From contig NC_088323.1 in NCBI RefSeq assembly GCF_910592395.1, positions 6,634,001-6,698,000 on the forward strand: DNA of 64,000 nucleotides, in the 5' to 3' direction. This DNA comes from Lineus longissimus. Lineage: Eukaryota > Nemertea > Pilidiophora > Heteronemertea > Lineidae. The notes under the pieces are model-generated. The model was not told the origin of the DNA. It ran no database searches and saw nothing but the letters and a program-made list of their open reading frames with translations. Numbering within the stretch: position 1 is the first letter of the stretch; each line of letters opens with the position of its first letter. The position numbers and the translations under genes are program-made. Shown here in pieces: positions 31,091 through 43,632 of the stretch.

Positions 31091-34000
31091 ATGGCGCTCT
31101 TTGCAGCAAGAGGCAATGTCGGCAGGTTCTGTCTTTTGGCCTCCAGGAGCGGAAAACTGGTGACCCCAGTTGAAATTTCTCAAAAAATGGCTGGTGCCTG
31201 TTTTTTGCAGGTTGCTCACATTACAGCACCTGCGAATCAGCTTACAAAAGTTGAGAGGGCAAAGCCGTGGCCATACAAGACACTTAGTTACAATATATTC
31301 TGGCAGCTCTTTGACAAAACATACAAACGTATCGATGAAAACAGCAAAGTTATTTGCGTTGAAGGGAACATGGGCGTTGGAAAAACCGCCTTCGCCCAAA
31401 AACTTGCAGAGGAACTTGACTTTCATTACGTTCCGATGACGGAACATGATGCAGCTTACTGGGATGAGCACAAGCGCTTCCATCTTAGTGAGCTCAATCC
31501 AGCGTTGCCAGAGCAGTATCAGATCTTTGACTTGGAGCAGTTCTATCGTCAGAAGAATCCCGAGAGCGGACGTGCTGGTTTACTTCAGCTGTATTGGTTC
31601 CAGAAAAGAGTGTTTGATTATTCAGCAGGCCTGCAGCATTTGTTCAATACTGGTGAGTGTAGTTCTCAGCAGATAATGCACCGTAGCTGCAACCTTTCAT
31701 GCTTTGTCCACATTGCTGTACTCTCACAAGAAACAGCACTAAACTCTGGAAGAGCAAGAATGGTCGGGAATGATGGTAGTGAAAAAATACAACCAGCTTA
31801 GAAAGCCAAGTATCATGGCATCTTAATGACTAAAACCACTGTCTTCAAAGAACTCTTGGCATAGGATGTCAAAGTTGTTCAAAGAAAGTTAGTTGTATGC
31901 AGCAGTGCCAAGTCGACAGCTTCTTCGAACCATGATATTTCTCAACCATATGACTGGGGTTGACCCTTGAAGAAATTTTGGAGAAAGGAAGCATTCTGTG
32001 TTCATAGCCTACCTGGTATGATTTGGCTGAGGGTTTGTACCAAAAAATTGTTGTTAAAAATTGCCGGCCGCTAGTTTGAGTCCAATCAACCGTAAATTAT
32101 TTTCTTGTATTTCAGGTCAAGGTGTGGTTTTTGACCGATCTCCCTGGAGTGATCATGTGTGGATTGAAGCTCTCAGGAAATGTGGATTCTTGAAACCTGG
32201 AGGTGAGATTTTACTTAAAGATCAAATTTTTTTGTTTTTGATCCTTCTGAAGCATTTCCTGGGCGTTCAAATGGCTAAATATGCCCCCGAACACTTTAAA
32301 ACGACATCAGATGTCAAGTAAGTCTTGTAGTTATGCCGAAAAAAGACAGCTTTTTGGCATGTAAGACCGATGTTTGGTGCTGAAATCCTGGTTAAATAAG
32401 CCCAAATTCAGGAAAACAGGATGTAATTGTGAGGCCTGCCTTGGCTTTGTAATGTGCGGAACGTTCGAACGTCATGTGACTATTTACGTGTTTTCTTTAC
32501 AGGTTATCGGTACTGCATGGAGAACCGTCGTATTGTAATGTGCGAGATGTTCAAACCTCACGTGACCGTCTACCTGGACTCGCCCGTCTCCAAGGTCATG
32601 GACAATGTCAAGAAGAGGAATATTGTAAGTGATTTTGGAACACTCTCGTGGCATAGTTGTTAAACCATGGGGCTCGTAGTTAGAAAGACAAGGGTTCAAC
32701 TCTAAAGGCCGACTGCTGTTTCGTCTGTGTGTGAACAAAACACTTGACCCTAAATCACTTTGTCTTTCAAATGAAACGTAAAACCAGGGTCCTCGTACCT
32801 GGTCACTGCTATCAATGAAAATTGTGTGCCATGGAATCAAATGAAAAATGAAGTTCTCGTTTCCTTTCTTCAGGATTATGAAGTGAACAGTAAGATCATG
32901 TCTGAGAAGTACGTGCAAGAGATTGACAACGCTTTCAAGAACGACTTTCTCCCACTCATGAAGTAAGTGATTCCAATAAAAGTGATCTGATCCCAGTCTT
33001 AACAGAGCCTTCTAGCCGAGTGGTTAACGCTGAGGTGACTACTACACAGAAGTGCCTGGGGAGAACATGTGGTTGTATTTCTTGATGAACCAGCATGGCC
33101 TTCAAGGAACTAAAATTCCTGGCTCTTTACAGTCCTTCAATATGAGATGTAAAACTGAGGTTTCTTGTATTTGGCGTCTATTCCAAGGCAAGCAAAAGGC
33201 AAGCAAAAGGCCACCAAATGACTCTAAAATGGGTGCCCTAACAACTTTTGAATTCAAAGCCTGATGGTGGTACTGCGACGTCTGCCTTGTCTAAATAGTG
33301 GAATTGTTTTTCAGGAAACATGGCGAAGTTCTCGTCTACGATGCCAATGAACTGGAAGACTGGGAAATTGTAAGTTGTTCAAGTCGCACATTGCTAATAG
33401 AACCGTGTAGTATTCATATTGTTTAAGGAATTGATGTTGAACTGGGGGTACTGGTTGTCCCACCAAACACAGTGTGGGTGGAGCTAAAATGCAGGCCAAA
33501 CCGGAGGCAGCAGCCACACTTATTGGCAAGAGGACAGCTCTGCGGAGTGTGAAGAGACAACCAACAGTATCAATTTCTATTCTAAAACACATTGAAGTTT
33601 GAACTAAACAGTGAAATCTGATTTGAGTTCAGTTTGACATCCATTTTGAACTAAACAGTGAAATCTGATTTGAGTTCAGTTTGCCATCCATTTTGAAGTA
33701 ATTTTGAAATCGGTCAAGGACAGATCGGCTCCGTGGTAAGCGACGTCCGTTTTTTGTCCTCTGTAACATCTCGTGATCGCATCCATTTCAGATCGTGGAA
33801 GACATCGAACGTCTCAACCTGGAACCTGATGAACAGGAAAATGAACACAAGTTCATCGACTGGAATCTGACGCGTGAAGACGATCTAGCGTACTATCGTA
33901 AATTGTTTGGATGGAAGTTTTACATCCACCGTTTGTTCCGTTTGCCGGAGCCGTGGCAGAGCCCAGAATGTATGATTGGCCCGGACGAGGCCCAGGCTCT

Positions 34001-34386
34001 ACGCGATGCGAAAACTAGGGTAAGCGTACTGTCATCGTACTTGTGTCAGAATTTGAACATATAAATATCACATGGAGAATGAACTGAAATCCAGTCTAAA
34101 GTGTCTGATGCCTGCATCCCTGTTGCACTGATCAGAAACGATCCAGTCAGAAAGTACCACTTGGTGCATACTTCTGATCAGTTTTCTTTTGGAAAGTGGG
34201 TAAATTATGGGTAATTTTGCTCGAGTAAAAGCAAGGCCCTGATATATCCAAAGGTCACTGTTTTTCCTTTCAATATCCTAATTACGTAAATTTCTCTTTC
34301 AGTATTCGCGACAGGAGTACCCCGCAGGTTACAACGCCGAGGACAGCTTGTTCGATAAACTGTTTGAACGGAATCGTAGTTATTAA
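31091..34386 (+). CDS. NDUFA10: NDUFA10 / ND-42, complex I accessory subunit
   Basis: Mitochondrial NADH:ubiquinone oxidoreductase accessory subunit with a deoxynucleoside-kinase fold. Exons: 31091-31652, 32116-32202, 32503-32624, 32874-32962, 33315-33369, 33792-34019 and 34303-34386; phases close to 408 residues. That is close to insect ND-42 (about 407) and longer than human (355). The N-terminus is basic with small residues, as expected for a matrix-targeting sequence. A complete Walker A (GNMGVGKT) is present, where the mammalian protein has a degenerate loop. The kinase 'ERS'-type motif appears as FDRSPWSDHVW. The C-terminus has PAGYNAEDSLFDKLF. The ATG at 31091 has a strong context (ACCATGG). 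The frame stays open upstream to 30842, but that part overlaps the promoter motifs. SINE-like copies and an M3 element lie in the introns. Confidence 0.95.
32640..32860 (+). mobile_element. tRNA-derived SINE-like copy in NDUFA10 intron
   Basis: An A-box-like GTGGCATAGTTGTTAAACC and B-box-like GGGTTCAACTC are followed by AATGAAACGTAAAACCAGGG, which resembles the body of the 33005 copy. It is degenerate. Confidence 0.5.
33005..33260 (+). mobile_element. tRNA-derived SINE, family B
   Basis: Opens with a good A box (TAGCCGAGTGGTTAACGCT). The body has CTTCAAGGAACTAAAATTCC and GAGATGTAAAACTGAGG. The body matches the copy at 35985-36250. Confidence 0.65.
33405..33595. repeat. fold-back element, family M3
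   Basis: Contains GGGTGGAGCTAAAATGC inside and GTATCAATTTCTATTCTAAA at the right end. It lies in an NDUFA10 intron, followed by a 50-bp tandem duplication (33598-33695). Confidence 0.6.
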
Positions 34387-34806
34387 AACGTATCATACAT
34401 AGGTAATAAAACAATCTGTAAATAGATATGAAAACTTGGACGCTGTGGTATGAATTGGTCGGTAATATCGATGTGGAGCTCTGAAGTTTGTGTAACGAGG
34501 GAATAATACGTTTACCGATCTCTTTTTGGACAGATCAAATTCGGACTGACTTTACTGAAACTGGCAAATAAGGACTTGCACAATGTAGTATACTGTAAGC
34601 TACGAAATTTCCGTGACAATTTTATTTTCACGATTTGTTTCTACAGTTTTGAATTTGGAATAGTGATCTTACACCTACTGACTGAGTTCTAGTTTTGTTC
34701 ATCTCTGTCTTTGGAAAATTCCCTGTCATTCAGGATTGAGTGGGTTGGCAGTTCAAGTGCTGATGGAGAGCAATTGTACTTGTGCACTCTCGAGGGAGTT
34801 TTGTTG

Positions 34807-34812
34807 AATAAA
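34807..34812 (+). terminator. poly(A) signal AATAAA, NDUFA10
   Basis: Canonical hexamer 420 bp after the stop codon. Confidence 0.55.
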
Positions 34813-35754
34813 TATGTTTAAAATCATACCATGGTTTTCCTTTTAATCTAGGCTATCCCAGAATAATTGTACGGTCAGAAGGTAGGAATATTCAACTATT
34901 CGTGCACAATTTTATTTGGAACACACAGCAAATTCCTTCTGAGGAGTTGTGCTCCAGGTGTACCGATGCACAATACGCCGTGCAAATGAGCAATTTTTGT
35001 TGCGGTGACCTGCGATAATAACCGTTGCAATGTGCAAAAAAATAATCTGATCCGTGGGTTAAACTGGGTTTGATTGGCCCAAGACGGAGGACATCAGCCT
35101 CACTTTGAGGCACCCAATCGGAAGTCCATGCAATCTTACGATTTGCATGGCATGTATGGCAATACAACTAACTTTAGACTGATTTGGCATAACCCCTATG
35201 GAAAGCCAGGCAGGGCGCATGCCGGGCCCTGTGCCTCTACAGGGTCTATCTCATACAACTGGCTACTCGGAAGTGACTGGAGATCCCAGGGTCACCAGGA
35301 GTAAAGCAACTCGATCACAGACAGCCAGGTTTATAAGAGACATAGGCCATGTTGTGCAGTAAAGCCATAGGAAATTGAACGCTAAGAAGAAGACTGGGTT
35401 GGAAACTGATCACGGTTCTGCGATCGCTATGACCACTGCCCACATGCAATTTTCATTACTTGCAGTCATGATTGCAGGTCTTGGCAATAAAAATTGCGCG
35501 TTTGCAGGGCACTTAAGGAAACATCATGCCCATCATTCCTTTGGGGCTTGACTATGCTGCCCCCTCCCTCCGACACTTGTATCCTTCAATTTTTTGGTAG
35601 TGACTGCAATGGTGAAGAGTGGGAGCTGAACTCTGCACCATGGGTTGTAACACAAATGCTGAGGTTTCCACTGCACAACTCAGACATTTCAACATCAAAG
35701 CACCAATGTTGATATATATCGAAGGAACCTCATAATAATAACAATGATAATAAT

Positions 35755-35992
35755 AATGTCACGGATTTATAAAGCGCTCCCCAGCATTGAAACTGTTAAA
35801 GTGCTGTGGGATATCAAATTATTACCCCGGTCTCCACAGAAATCAATCGGGGTGGTTTCAAGGAGCAACCAGAAGGCGCTCACTTGAACTCGACCAGTAG
35901 GGGAACTAAGCAGCGACTCGGCCGGGGAGTCGAACCCACGACCTCCTGATCATGAGGTGGACTCTCTTCCACTGCGCCATAACCTAGTGGTT
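35755..35992 (-). mobile_element. SINE with tRNA-Met-like head, family E
   Basis: Read on the minus strand it starts TGGCGCAGTGGAAGAG (A box), has a CAT anticodon-like loop in CCTCATGATCAGG, then GGGTTCGACTCCC (B box). The body continues away from it. The acceptor stem does not pair, so it is not a functional tRNA. Confidence 0.7.
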
Positions 35993-36250
35993 AATACTGC
36001 TGGCTACCAGGCAATGGGGCCTTGGGAGAACCCAGGATTTCCGGATGAACTGGCGTGGCTTTCAAGGAACTAAAGTTCCTGGCTCTTCACAACACATACA
36101 ACGTGTGAAATACTCGAGGGTCTGTCGGATGAGACTAAAACCCATGGTCCCTTGGACCTGATGTCTATGTCAGGGCAAGTAAAAGATCCCACAAAATGAT
36201 AATGAGGTGTTTCAAGGAGCAACCAGAAGGGGCTCACTTGAACTCTGCAA
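35985..36250 (+). mobile_element. tRNA-derived SINE, family B
   Basis: An A-box-like CCTAGTGGTTAATACTGC is followed by the family B body (CTTTCAAGGAACTAAAGTTCC). The tail GTTTCAAGGAGCAACCAGAA also occurs inside the neighbouring family E copy, so the two families share a 3' module. Confidence 0.6.
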
Positions 36251-36289
36251 TATAGTCAACAGAACACAATGATTTTATTCTAAAAAGGC

Positions 36290-36295
36290 TTTATT
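36290..36295 (-). terminator. poly(A) signal, FAM221A
   Basis: AATAAA on the minus strand, about 420 bp past the FAM221A stop. Confidence 0.5.
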
Positions 36296-36714
36296 TGAGA
36301 GTGCAAAATGCATCACACATCTGTCATGTTTTAGTACCCTGTTTGAGCTATGCTACAATGGACGGATAATGATATTTTACAAAGATATAAAGAAAGCTAA
36401 CTGGAAGAATTAACAAACAGCTTTAAAAAGACCGATTGAAGTTTTCCCTTGAGTAAAGAATGTGCTGATATTAACGGATTATTAAACTAAAGAAGTGGCC
36501 GGGACTATCAACTAGTGATTATGGACACTGGCCAAAGTCAGAGTCACTAGGCCAATAGATCTTATTGGGTCAACAATGACTCCAGTTCTGTCATGCATCC
36601 ACATATTGATTGTGAAAATTACTCAAAGCAAACTTATTCTCGAATTTACCGAGTCAGTTTGCCGATCAACAAAAATGATCACAGCCGTGCCTATTCAAAT
36701 CATTCTTGTGACAT

Positions 36715-39352
36715 CTACTTTTTCTGGTCGGCCCTGGACTTGACAGGTGGCCGATACACATTGGATTTCTTTTGCTGAAAAACAGAAAGAGAGGAATGAA
36801 ATTTCATGATGGTTAAGATTGCATTCTGACACCTGAAAATAAGAACATATTCATTCGACTGAAGAAGCTGTATGAAGCTTGCAGGGAAACGTTTCATACG
36901 AGAAACTTTCACAGATTTCATAACTTCAAAGACACCTCCACTCCTTATAAACCCAGACTCTTACAAGTTGACCAACAATAGATTGAAAACTTCTGAGGCA
37001 CAAGTTGGTCAACTGACCCTTTCCTGGTAGCGCCTCTCATAGAAATCCATCTCTGACTCCCCGGGTTGACGCATCTTGGACTTGAGCTCCTGCTGCTCTC
37101 GGTCAGAGATCCTCAAGCCCTGGGTCCGCTTGACCATGTCGACCTCCTCGAGGTTAGCACGGAGGAACGGGTGGTCCTCACTTGTGATTGGCTGATTCAA
37201 GAAGGCCTTTGATGGCAGGGCTGAAAGAGCGATTCGGTCGGTAACTTATTGCATTGAAGTTGCCACGTAAATACTGAGTTGAGAGATGAGCGTCTGTCAC
37301 TCAATGAGAACAAAAGTGCTATTGGCAATGTTTGTTTCTAATGCATCTCATGAAGAACTGGTCTAGATCCCAGACAAGCACCGATGTTAATTCTGAACAG
37401 TGGTATTGTCCATCGCACCACTTTGACAGACCTTTGCAATTGGCCAATCTAAAATGTCACTGTTTCTAACTGAAATGTGACAAAACATGACGCCCTCCTG
37501 CCCGACTGGGCGTCCTCCCTCCTGTCCGAGTAAGCATCCTCTCATCACCAGATGACAAGTCATTAAATCCAAATATTAATTGAATTATGAGCGTACCTTT
37601 ACCACTCGGGTCCATCCTCATGTAGCCCTCAGCCAGAGATGAGAAGCCCGACAGACCGCCCATGGCCTGGTATGGGACGCCCTCCTGCCCGACCGGACGG
37701 CCTCGTTTCTCCCGCTCCTGTCGTGTCTCCACCACCATCTCATGTCTGTAAGCCGGCTCACCGCAGCCACAGGTGTAGGAACTCTTGAACCCAGCGCACT
37801 TGCATCCAGCTGAAACACCAGACAATACATTAGTTTGATGTTTGTAAGTCTCAGGATGGAAGGCAATAGCTGTTGTGAAGGACATGGGATGCAGACACCG
37901 GCCCAGCAGATGACCTTGTATGTTGAACAGTTGGGTGCCAACTGACTCGGCCTTTAGCCAGGAAAGAGAAGTCCATCGTGAATCCATGTGTAGGGTTATC
38001 GGGACATGTACATGAAATTATGAAATTGAAGACTTGTTCAACTTACACTTCTTGCACTTCATGAGGTTCGTCTCCGAATGTTCGTCCGAGTAATGTTTAC
38101 ATCCGCACCTGATTGGTTGAGAGCCATTCAGCGGGACGTAGCTGTACGAGTTACAGCGGCAGCCACGGACTTTGCACGGCTGAAGGATGGGGCGGGCTTC
38201 CGGGATTGCCTCAAAGTCTGTTTTGTGCTGCTTATATCTGGAAGAGAAGGTTTCGCTTTTGTCATTTTGTTAAAATTGGCATCCTGGACTTTTCGGGCTA
38301 TCTGGGAGTGGCGCAGTAGATAAGACTGTTACGTCTGAGGTCACCAGTTTGATTCTAAGTCAGACTACAAACCTATGAGTACAGAAGCATGGCGTCTCTG
38401 GGCCAACCAGCTTGCAGTCGATACCAGTCGGTGGAGAATACCAGCTGACATACAGGCGGTTCTTTTGACGCTGAAATTATAACACCCAAATAAAAATATG
38501 TTGTGATATAGAATTTGACTTCGAGCTGATAAATTTTGCTTCCTTAAGGCCAGTGCTGAACTGGAACGAAAGGTTGGCAGTCCGACAGATTGGCTGCTGT
38601 AAACTGAGAATCTGAGATACTGTTAACTAGGTAATGTTCAAAACATTAAACTTGCTAATACATGTTTTTCTTTTTATTGTTTACATAGAGTTCTTAGATG
38701 ATATAGATGAAAACCAGCAGAGTTCTATGCCTACCATTGGCAGAACTCTTCTCTGGTAGTCTTCAAAGTCCTCAGGTGACATCATGACACCCCCATCATC
38801 ATCGCCAACAATTCTGAAAAGATTCAAAACGTATGTGATTGGGATGGTACGGAAGTTAAAGAAAACATCCAGCAAACAAGTGATTTTTAATCGCTGTGAC
38901 CTGTGATTTTAGTAAATCGTCACAATCTTGGATGAGGGTTTGAGTGTCACACTTCGAGACAATCACAATCTGGACCAGTGTCTGTGTGTTTCACTTGGAG
39001 ACAGTCACAATCTGGACGAGGGTTTGCTGGTGTCTCTCTTGGACTGGAGACAGTCACAATCTTGGATAAGTGTTTTGTTTGTTTCACTTGGAGACAGTCA
39101 CAGTATTGAACTCGCTCCATTGAACATAAGTTAGTGGCATTTTTGATGACACACCATGTAGGCCTAGGCCTATTATCCACTCGGATCCGGATGATTTTTT
39201 TGGGCACACACTGTGACTGTAGAAAAAACAGACATCATTTTGACAGCAGATTTCAAGTCAATCAAAACCTACCTTCTGTATTCCAGATAAGCATCAACGT
39301 GTGCCCCCGCATCGGGGCCAAACTTAAGATGATAACTATCTCCTTGTGACAT
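36715..39352 (-). CDS. FAM221A: FAM221A, cysteine-rich protein of unknown function
   Basis: Minus-strand exons: 39352-39273, 38813-38735, 38470-38373, 38237-38047, 37809-37597, 37220-37018 and 36774-36715, closing to 307 residues (human is about 298). Recognised by KFGPDAGAHVDAYLEYRR, IVGDDDGGVMMSPEDFEDY, LYVSWYSPPTGIDCK, the Cys-rich CGCKHYSDEHSETNLMKC and TCGCGEPAYRHEM. The repeated CxCG...H signature suggests metal binding, but the biochemical role is unknown. The sixth exon can also read through to a TGA at 37009 (290 residues) if its weak donor (GTCAGT) is not used. The gene is convergent with NDUFA10; two CACGTG E-boxes lie 130-160 bp upstream of the start. Confidence 0.9.
38926..39118. 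repeat. short tandem repeat, about 48 bp x 4
   Basis: Units built on GAGACAGTCACAATCTGGA with a variable spacer, in the first FAM221A intron. Confidence 0.75.
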
Positions 39353-39480
39353 CTTGGACGGATTGAATTACGCAGAAAAACGAAATTATTTGAGGAAAAT
39401 ATCACTTTGTTTTCACAGCACCAAAGACCACCGGTGTCTCAGGTCACCAATGGGTGGCGCTGTTTATTTGTAAATAAAAG

Positions 39481-39510
39481 CACGTGACACAAATTTTAAT
39501 TTACCACGTG
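39481..39510 (-). promoter_or_regulatory. paired CACGTG E-boxes upstream of FAM221A
   Basis: CACGTG occurs at 39481-39486 and 39505-39510, 24 bp apart, about 130-160 bp before the FAM221A ATG. On the minus strand the first reads GTCACGTG, as in bHLH-zip (USF/TFE/MITF-type) sites. Function is inferred. Confidence 0.45.
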
Positions 39511-41835
39511 CTAGCCTAGCAACGTGACCAGCTGGTCCGTCCCGTCAATACAGCGTCGTCTGACGGTGGCCAGTGGTACCAGGCTATCATTTAATGGGAA
39601 CAAAAAAGCTTAGTTTACCAATATTCGTTTGGGAGATATAAATTGCATTTGGTGATCTTTAAATGAGCTTCTTATTATAGGCATATTATGAGAATTATTT
39701 TAGATGGCATTGAAAAATCTAATGGTTAACCCTTTCACTGCTAACGTTTATAGAGCCAGAGGTAATCCTGTTCTCCTGTGGCTGTGATGTGACGTCATCC
39801 TGGTCCTAGCACACCGTTGCCTGAAGGGGGACTATAGGCAGGAGCTTGGGGGTCCAATGGGGGTTATTATTATGATTATTATATTTCTTATATATTCCTG
39901 GTAGTACAAGCCTGAATAATTTTGATGTATTTTGAGATAAGAGAGACCCCTTGGCCCTATTGGCGACATGTGTAAAACTGAGTACCAATTTGAGCCCTAC
40001 CTTAATGTTCTAAAAAACAGGGGGTTATTTTCAATAATGGCTAAGACTATACAATAATTATTATCATCAAGCATCAATATTATAGGCATGAAAGTTGTGG
40101 GTAAAAAGAACCTAAATCATCTTCGTAGCTTCACCAGATTTATTCATAAATTCTATGTCCGTGGGGCTCTGGAGGGCGGACTACAGGTCGAATTTCTTTA
40201 TAGTTTTGGTTTTATCGATACCTGCTCCAAAACCAAACAGGATTTTAGGGGTACAGCATTCTCCATGAAGATTCTTCAGCAAAGTCCAATGGTCATTTTG
40301 AGGGTTCAACCTGGATAGGCCATATTTTGTTTCTGGATAGTTCTCATTCATACTTGGTAATGGTAATGCATTATTCCACGTGTCATAAGACGGCTGTCTT
40401 GATGAATCTTCATATGGTGGGATCTAATTTGGGCCCAGGTTTAAAAACTGACGTCCTGCCCGGTGAGAACCCTTTGGATTCTCTTCTGGATAATCACGGA
40501 GGATTTCAATCTATCGACATCAAGGGATAGTATATCCATGTATTTACCCAAGACAAAAATGGCCAGAACACAAGAGAGTGGGCAGGGTTACCTCGAAGGG
40601 GGTTAAGGGGCAACAGCTTTCATGAATCAAGGGGAGCTTGCCCCCCTTGAGTAACATCATGAAATGCTCAGAAAATACATCTCCAGACATGCAGCAAATT
40701 TATTCAGGGAAGGGCCATCAGACCACATACTCAATAGCTCATCTTCAACTTTCTTATGTTTTTTTCCCCACCCTTCTTCTGGCAGAAACTCTAATGAGGA
40801 AGCGGTTTCCTTTTGGACCCACACTTTCACTGAAAGATTTGACACAAACTAGGACTTCATGTATCAAAACTCAATTTATTAAAGTATCCAATATGGTGAA
40901 AATATGCGACAACTGCCTTTTAGAAATTCCTGAATCCTAGGTTTCATACAATGTTTCTATCAGTTGATGGTGATTTTTGCTCCCAAAGTTATCAATCAAA
41001 AGATTTCTCAAATTCCCTTTTCACGGAAGCTTGACTGTTTATCATAAACATTGTAATCACAGTGTACAAACGAGCATGCTATATTTTCAAAAGCATAGAG
41101 AATATTGTGCCTAGTGTGATAATGTTGCAAATTAAAATGTGCGGATAAGTTCATGGAATTGTACATTGTAATTAGAACACAAGTAAATCTACCACAGAAA
41201 ATCTCGGGTAAATTTACTCAATAATTTGCAAGATACCATTGTGTAAACAAATTTTTGCCGAACAAAAATCACCATCGACTTAATACTTTGCAGCACTGAA
41301 TATTGTACAGCACTGGAGCATACACCAAGAGCTTTTGCCTCTGAGAATACATCACAGTCCAAATAAGAAACCAACAAATTTGCTCCCAGTAAAAAAATTA
41401 CAAAAGTATCTAGATGGGCATCCCATCCTCATTTTCAGTTTTATATAAATAAATTCTTCCAACGATACTGAATGAGACCTTCTTTGTAAATATCAATACT
41501 CCCAAAATTTCACATTTGTTGCGTTTAATTATCAATACCATAAGTAGGTGATGATTATCGAATCACCTTGTGCAGGGAGGCAGATGTAATCTGTCTTGGT
41601 TTTCCATAACACTTTGTGCATTCCATTTCAACCAATTTCTTAAAAGACCCTTGCCTGCATTCTACCTAAAGGTCTATATTCTAGTAATTCTCTAAATGTA
41701 GGAGTCACATTATTAAGAGGTAAAACACATCGCCATCGAAACAACCAAAAATAATCATTGGCACTTGAATATCATAAAGATGCATCTTCATTTTCTCAAT
41801 TAAAGAGCGAACAGTCGGCTCAACCTAAGTACAAG

Positions 41836-42112
41836 CTCTGCAGGCAGGACACACTCTCTATCAAGGACACTGATTCAAGAACAAAATGGATAATTTTCAT
41901 ATGATTTGACCTCTGCTATCAGGACACCTCGGTATTACGGAGAGCATTTCACAGTCCCAAGGGTATCCCTAATAGAGAGATCATACTGTACAGTAGAAAC
42001 TCTCTATAAGGGACACCCATTGGAACTGATTTATGATTTCCTTAATGGAGAGGTGTCCGGATAAAGGGTGTCCTGCTAACAGAGGTGTCCAATAAGGGAG
42101 GGTCCATTGCGA
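41836..42112. mobile_element. MITE family M1, two adjoining copies
   Basis: One copy runs to GAGAGATCATACTGTA near 41996. A second starts at TACAGTAGAAACTCTC and ends near TAAGGGAGGGTCC. The two share the TA junction. Confidence 0.65.
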
Positions 42113-43509
42113 CGTCTTTCAACTACATATTGTAGTTTAGTCACAATTTACTGTAATTTATTTTGACCAGTTTGTGTTACAGTAACGCACACACAAACTG
42201 GGTTCGTCACGAATTTGTTGTTTCCCAGATGAGCACCTCCTCAGGTGCAGTGGCTGAGTGAACTTTACCAAGTAACAGAGACGGACTCTGTCAATTTTGA
42301 CAACACAGCTGAAATCACTACCATGAGTCGGCCAATATTTTTCTCCTACAGCAGCGATTCATCACATCAGCGGCAGAGACTGCCCTCGGAACCGAAATAT
42401 GTCAAGTGGCACCAATTTCTATCAACAGAATAACAAAATTTACCATTTTAACCAAGAAATTGCAAAATTGTATAAATATACAAATAGTTAGTTGGCATGC
42501 AGTCGCAATGATTTCATTGCACCTAAATGAAATCATGTTAAATAGAAAAATTTCACATTTCATAATCTTGGGCCGTAAATACATTTAAGCATAGAATCCA
42601 TGCAAATTCTACAAACGATAATACTAAATTCTAAATTCATATTCAAATGATTTTACATTTCATTTCACATTTGAATTCATATGTTAAGATGCTAAGGTAA
42701 GTTGGTACAATAATAGCCCCAGTACAATTATAGCTTCTGTGCGCATTAAAGGCGATATCGCCTGCTCCATATGCCCAATTATTTCCAGCGCCGCAGTTGG
42801 TATCAAAGCCAGAATGAATGAAACAGCCACAAGTTTTGGCACGACTCGACCGACCACGAGTTTCTGATTAAAACACTACTTAATCACGAGTTAACGCTTT
42901 AATTGTAAAAGGACTGTAAGTGTACCATTTTACCTTACTAATTTTTAAAGGGGAGTCAGTGCAACTTTTTTTGATTGAATGCTTTTGGTGGAGAGCCTGG
43001 TGCCCTCTGCCACCGGAATGATACCCCTGTCAAGAGTGTACAACTCCATATTGCAATGGTGCCTTCCACTTCCATGTGTTCAGGAAATGTAAACTTGAAC
43101 ATTTGAAATCAAAAAAATAAGCAGTGTACTTCCCCTTTAAATAAGAACACCAAAACAAGTTCAGCTCTAGTCTATCATGTCTATAATATGTACAGGTCAA
43201 AAATCTTAGTAAATATCTGCGTTAGAAACTACTTTCTTGTGTACAAAAGTCAAGCCAGGTTAAAAACAATAACAGCCAGTACAATACAACAACCAGTTAT
43301 TTCTCTGTAATGTTAATCCATTCACCAGATACTGTGGCTTTCCTGTTAAGAACTCAACCGGCATTGCAAGGAATGTGACAGGGTATGCCGGCAAGTCAGG
43401 TCGGGGCACCTAGACACAATCACCAAGAACAGCACCTCTCAATGAAATTCGACATGACCAACATCCATGTAAGCCATTTGGTATCGACCCACAAATTTTT
43501 TTGGAACTA

Positions 43510-43632
43510 GTTTAGAATCCCCGATCACACCCAAAAAAAGGTCATCGGTTGACTAACCAAGCACCACTATTGAATGGATTTATAGTTGAATGCGATCAAA
43601 CTACGTCATTTCCGATCGGGGATTCTAAAGTT
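43510..43632. repeat. inverted repeat, TAGAATCCCCGATC arms
   Basis: TTTAGAATCCCCGATC at about 43511 and its complement GATCGGGGATTCTAAA at about 43614 enclose roughly 90 bp. The form suits a small MITE. Confidence 0.65.

Larger units (their letters stand above)
34387..36714. other. NDUFA10 3' UTR, SINEs, FAM221A 3' UTR
   Basis: The convergent ends of NDUFA10 and FAM221A. A poly(A) signal for NDUFA10 lies at 34807, one for FAM221A on the minus strand at 36290, and a head-to-head pair of SINEs at 35755-36250. From 34860 to 35500 I see only unassigned sequence with two GACCTGCGAT-type short repeats that recur in other gaps. No gene was seen. Confidence 0.55.

Noticed and set aside
35930-35992. 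tRNA-Met gene on the minus strand
   Set aside because: A and B boxes and a CAT loop are present, but the acceptor stem does not pair and a SINE body follows.
37466-37987. 173-codon minus-strand ORF as a separate gene
   Set aside because: It is a FAM221A exon plus flanking intron read through without splicing.
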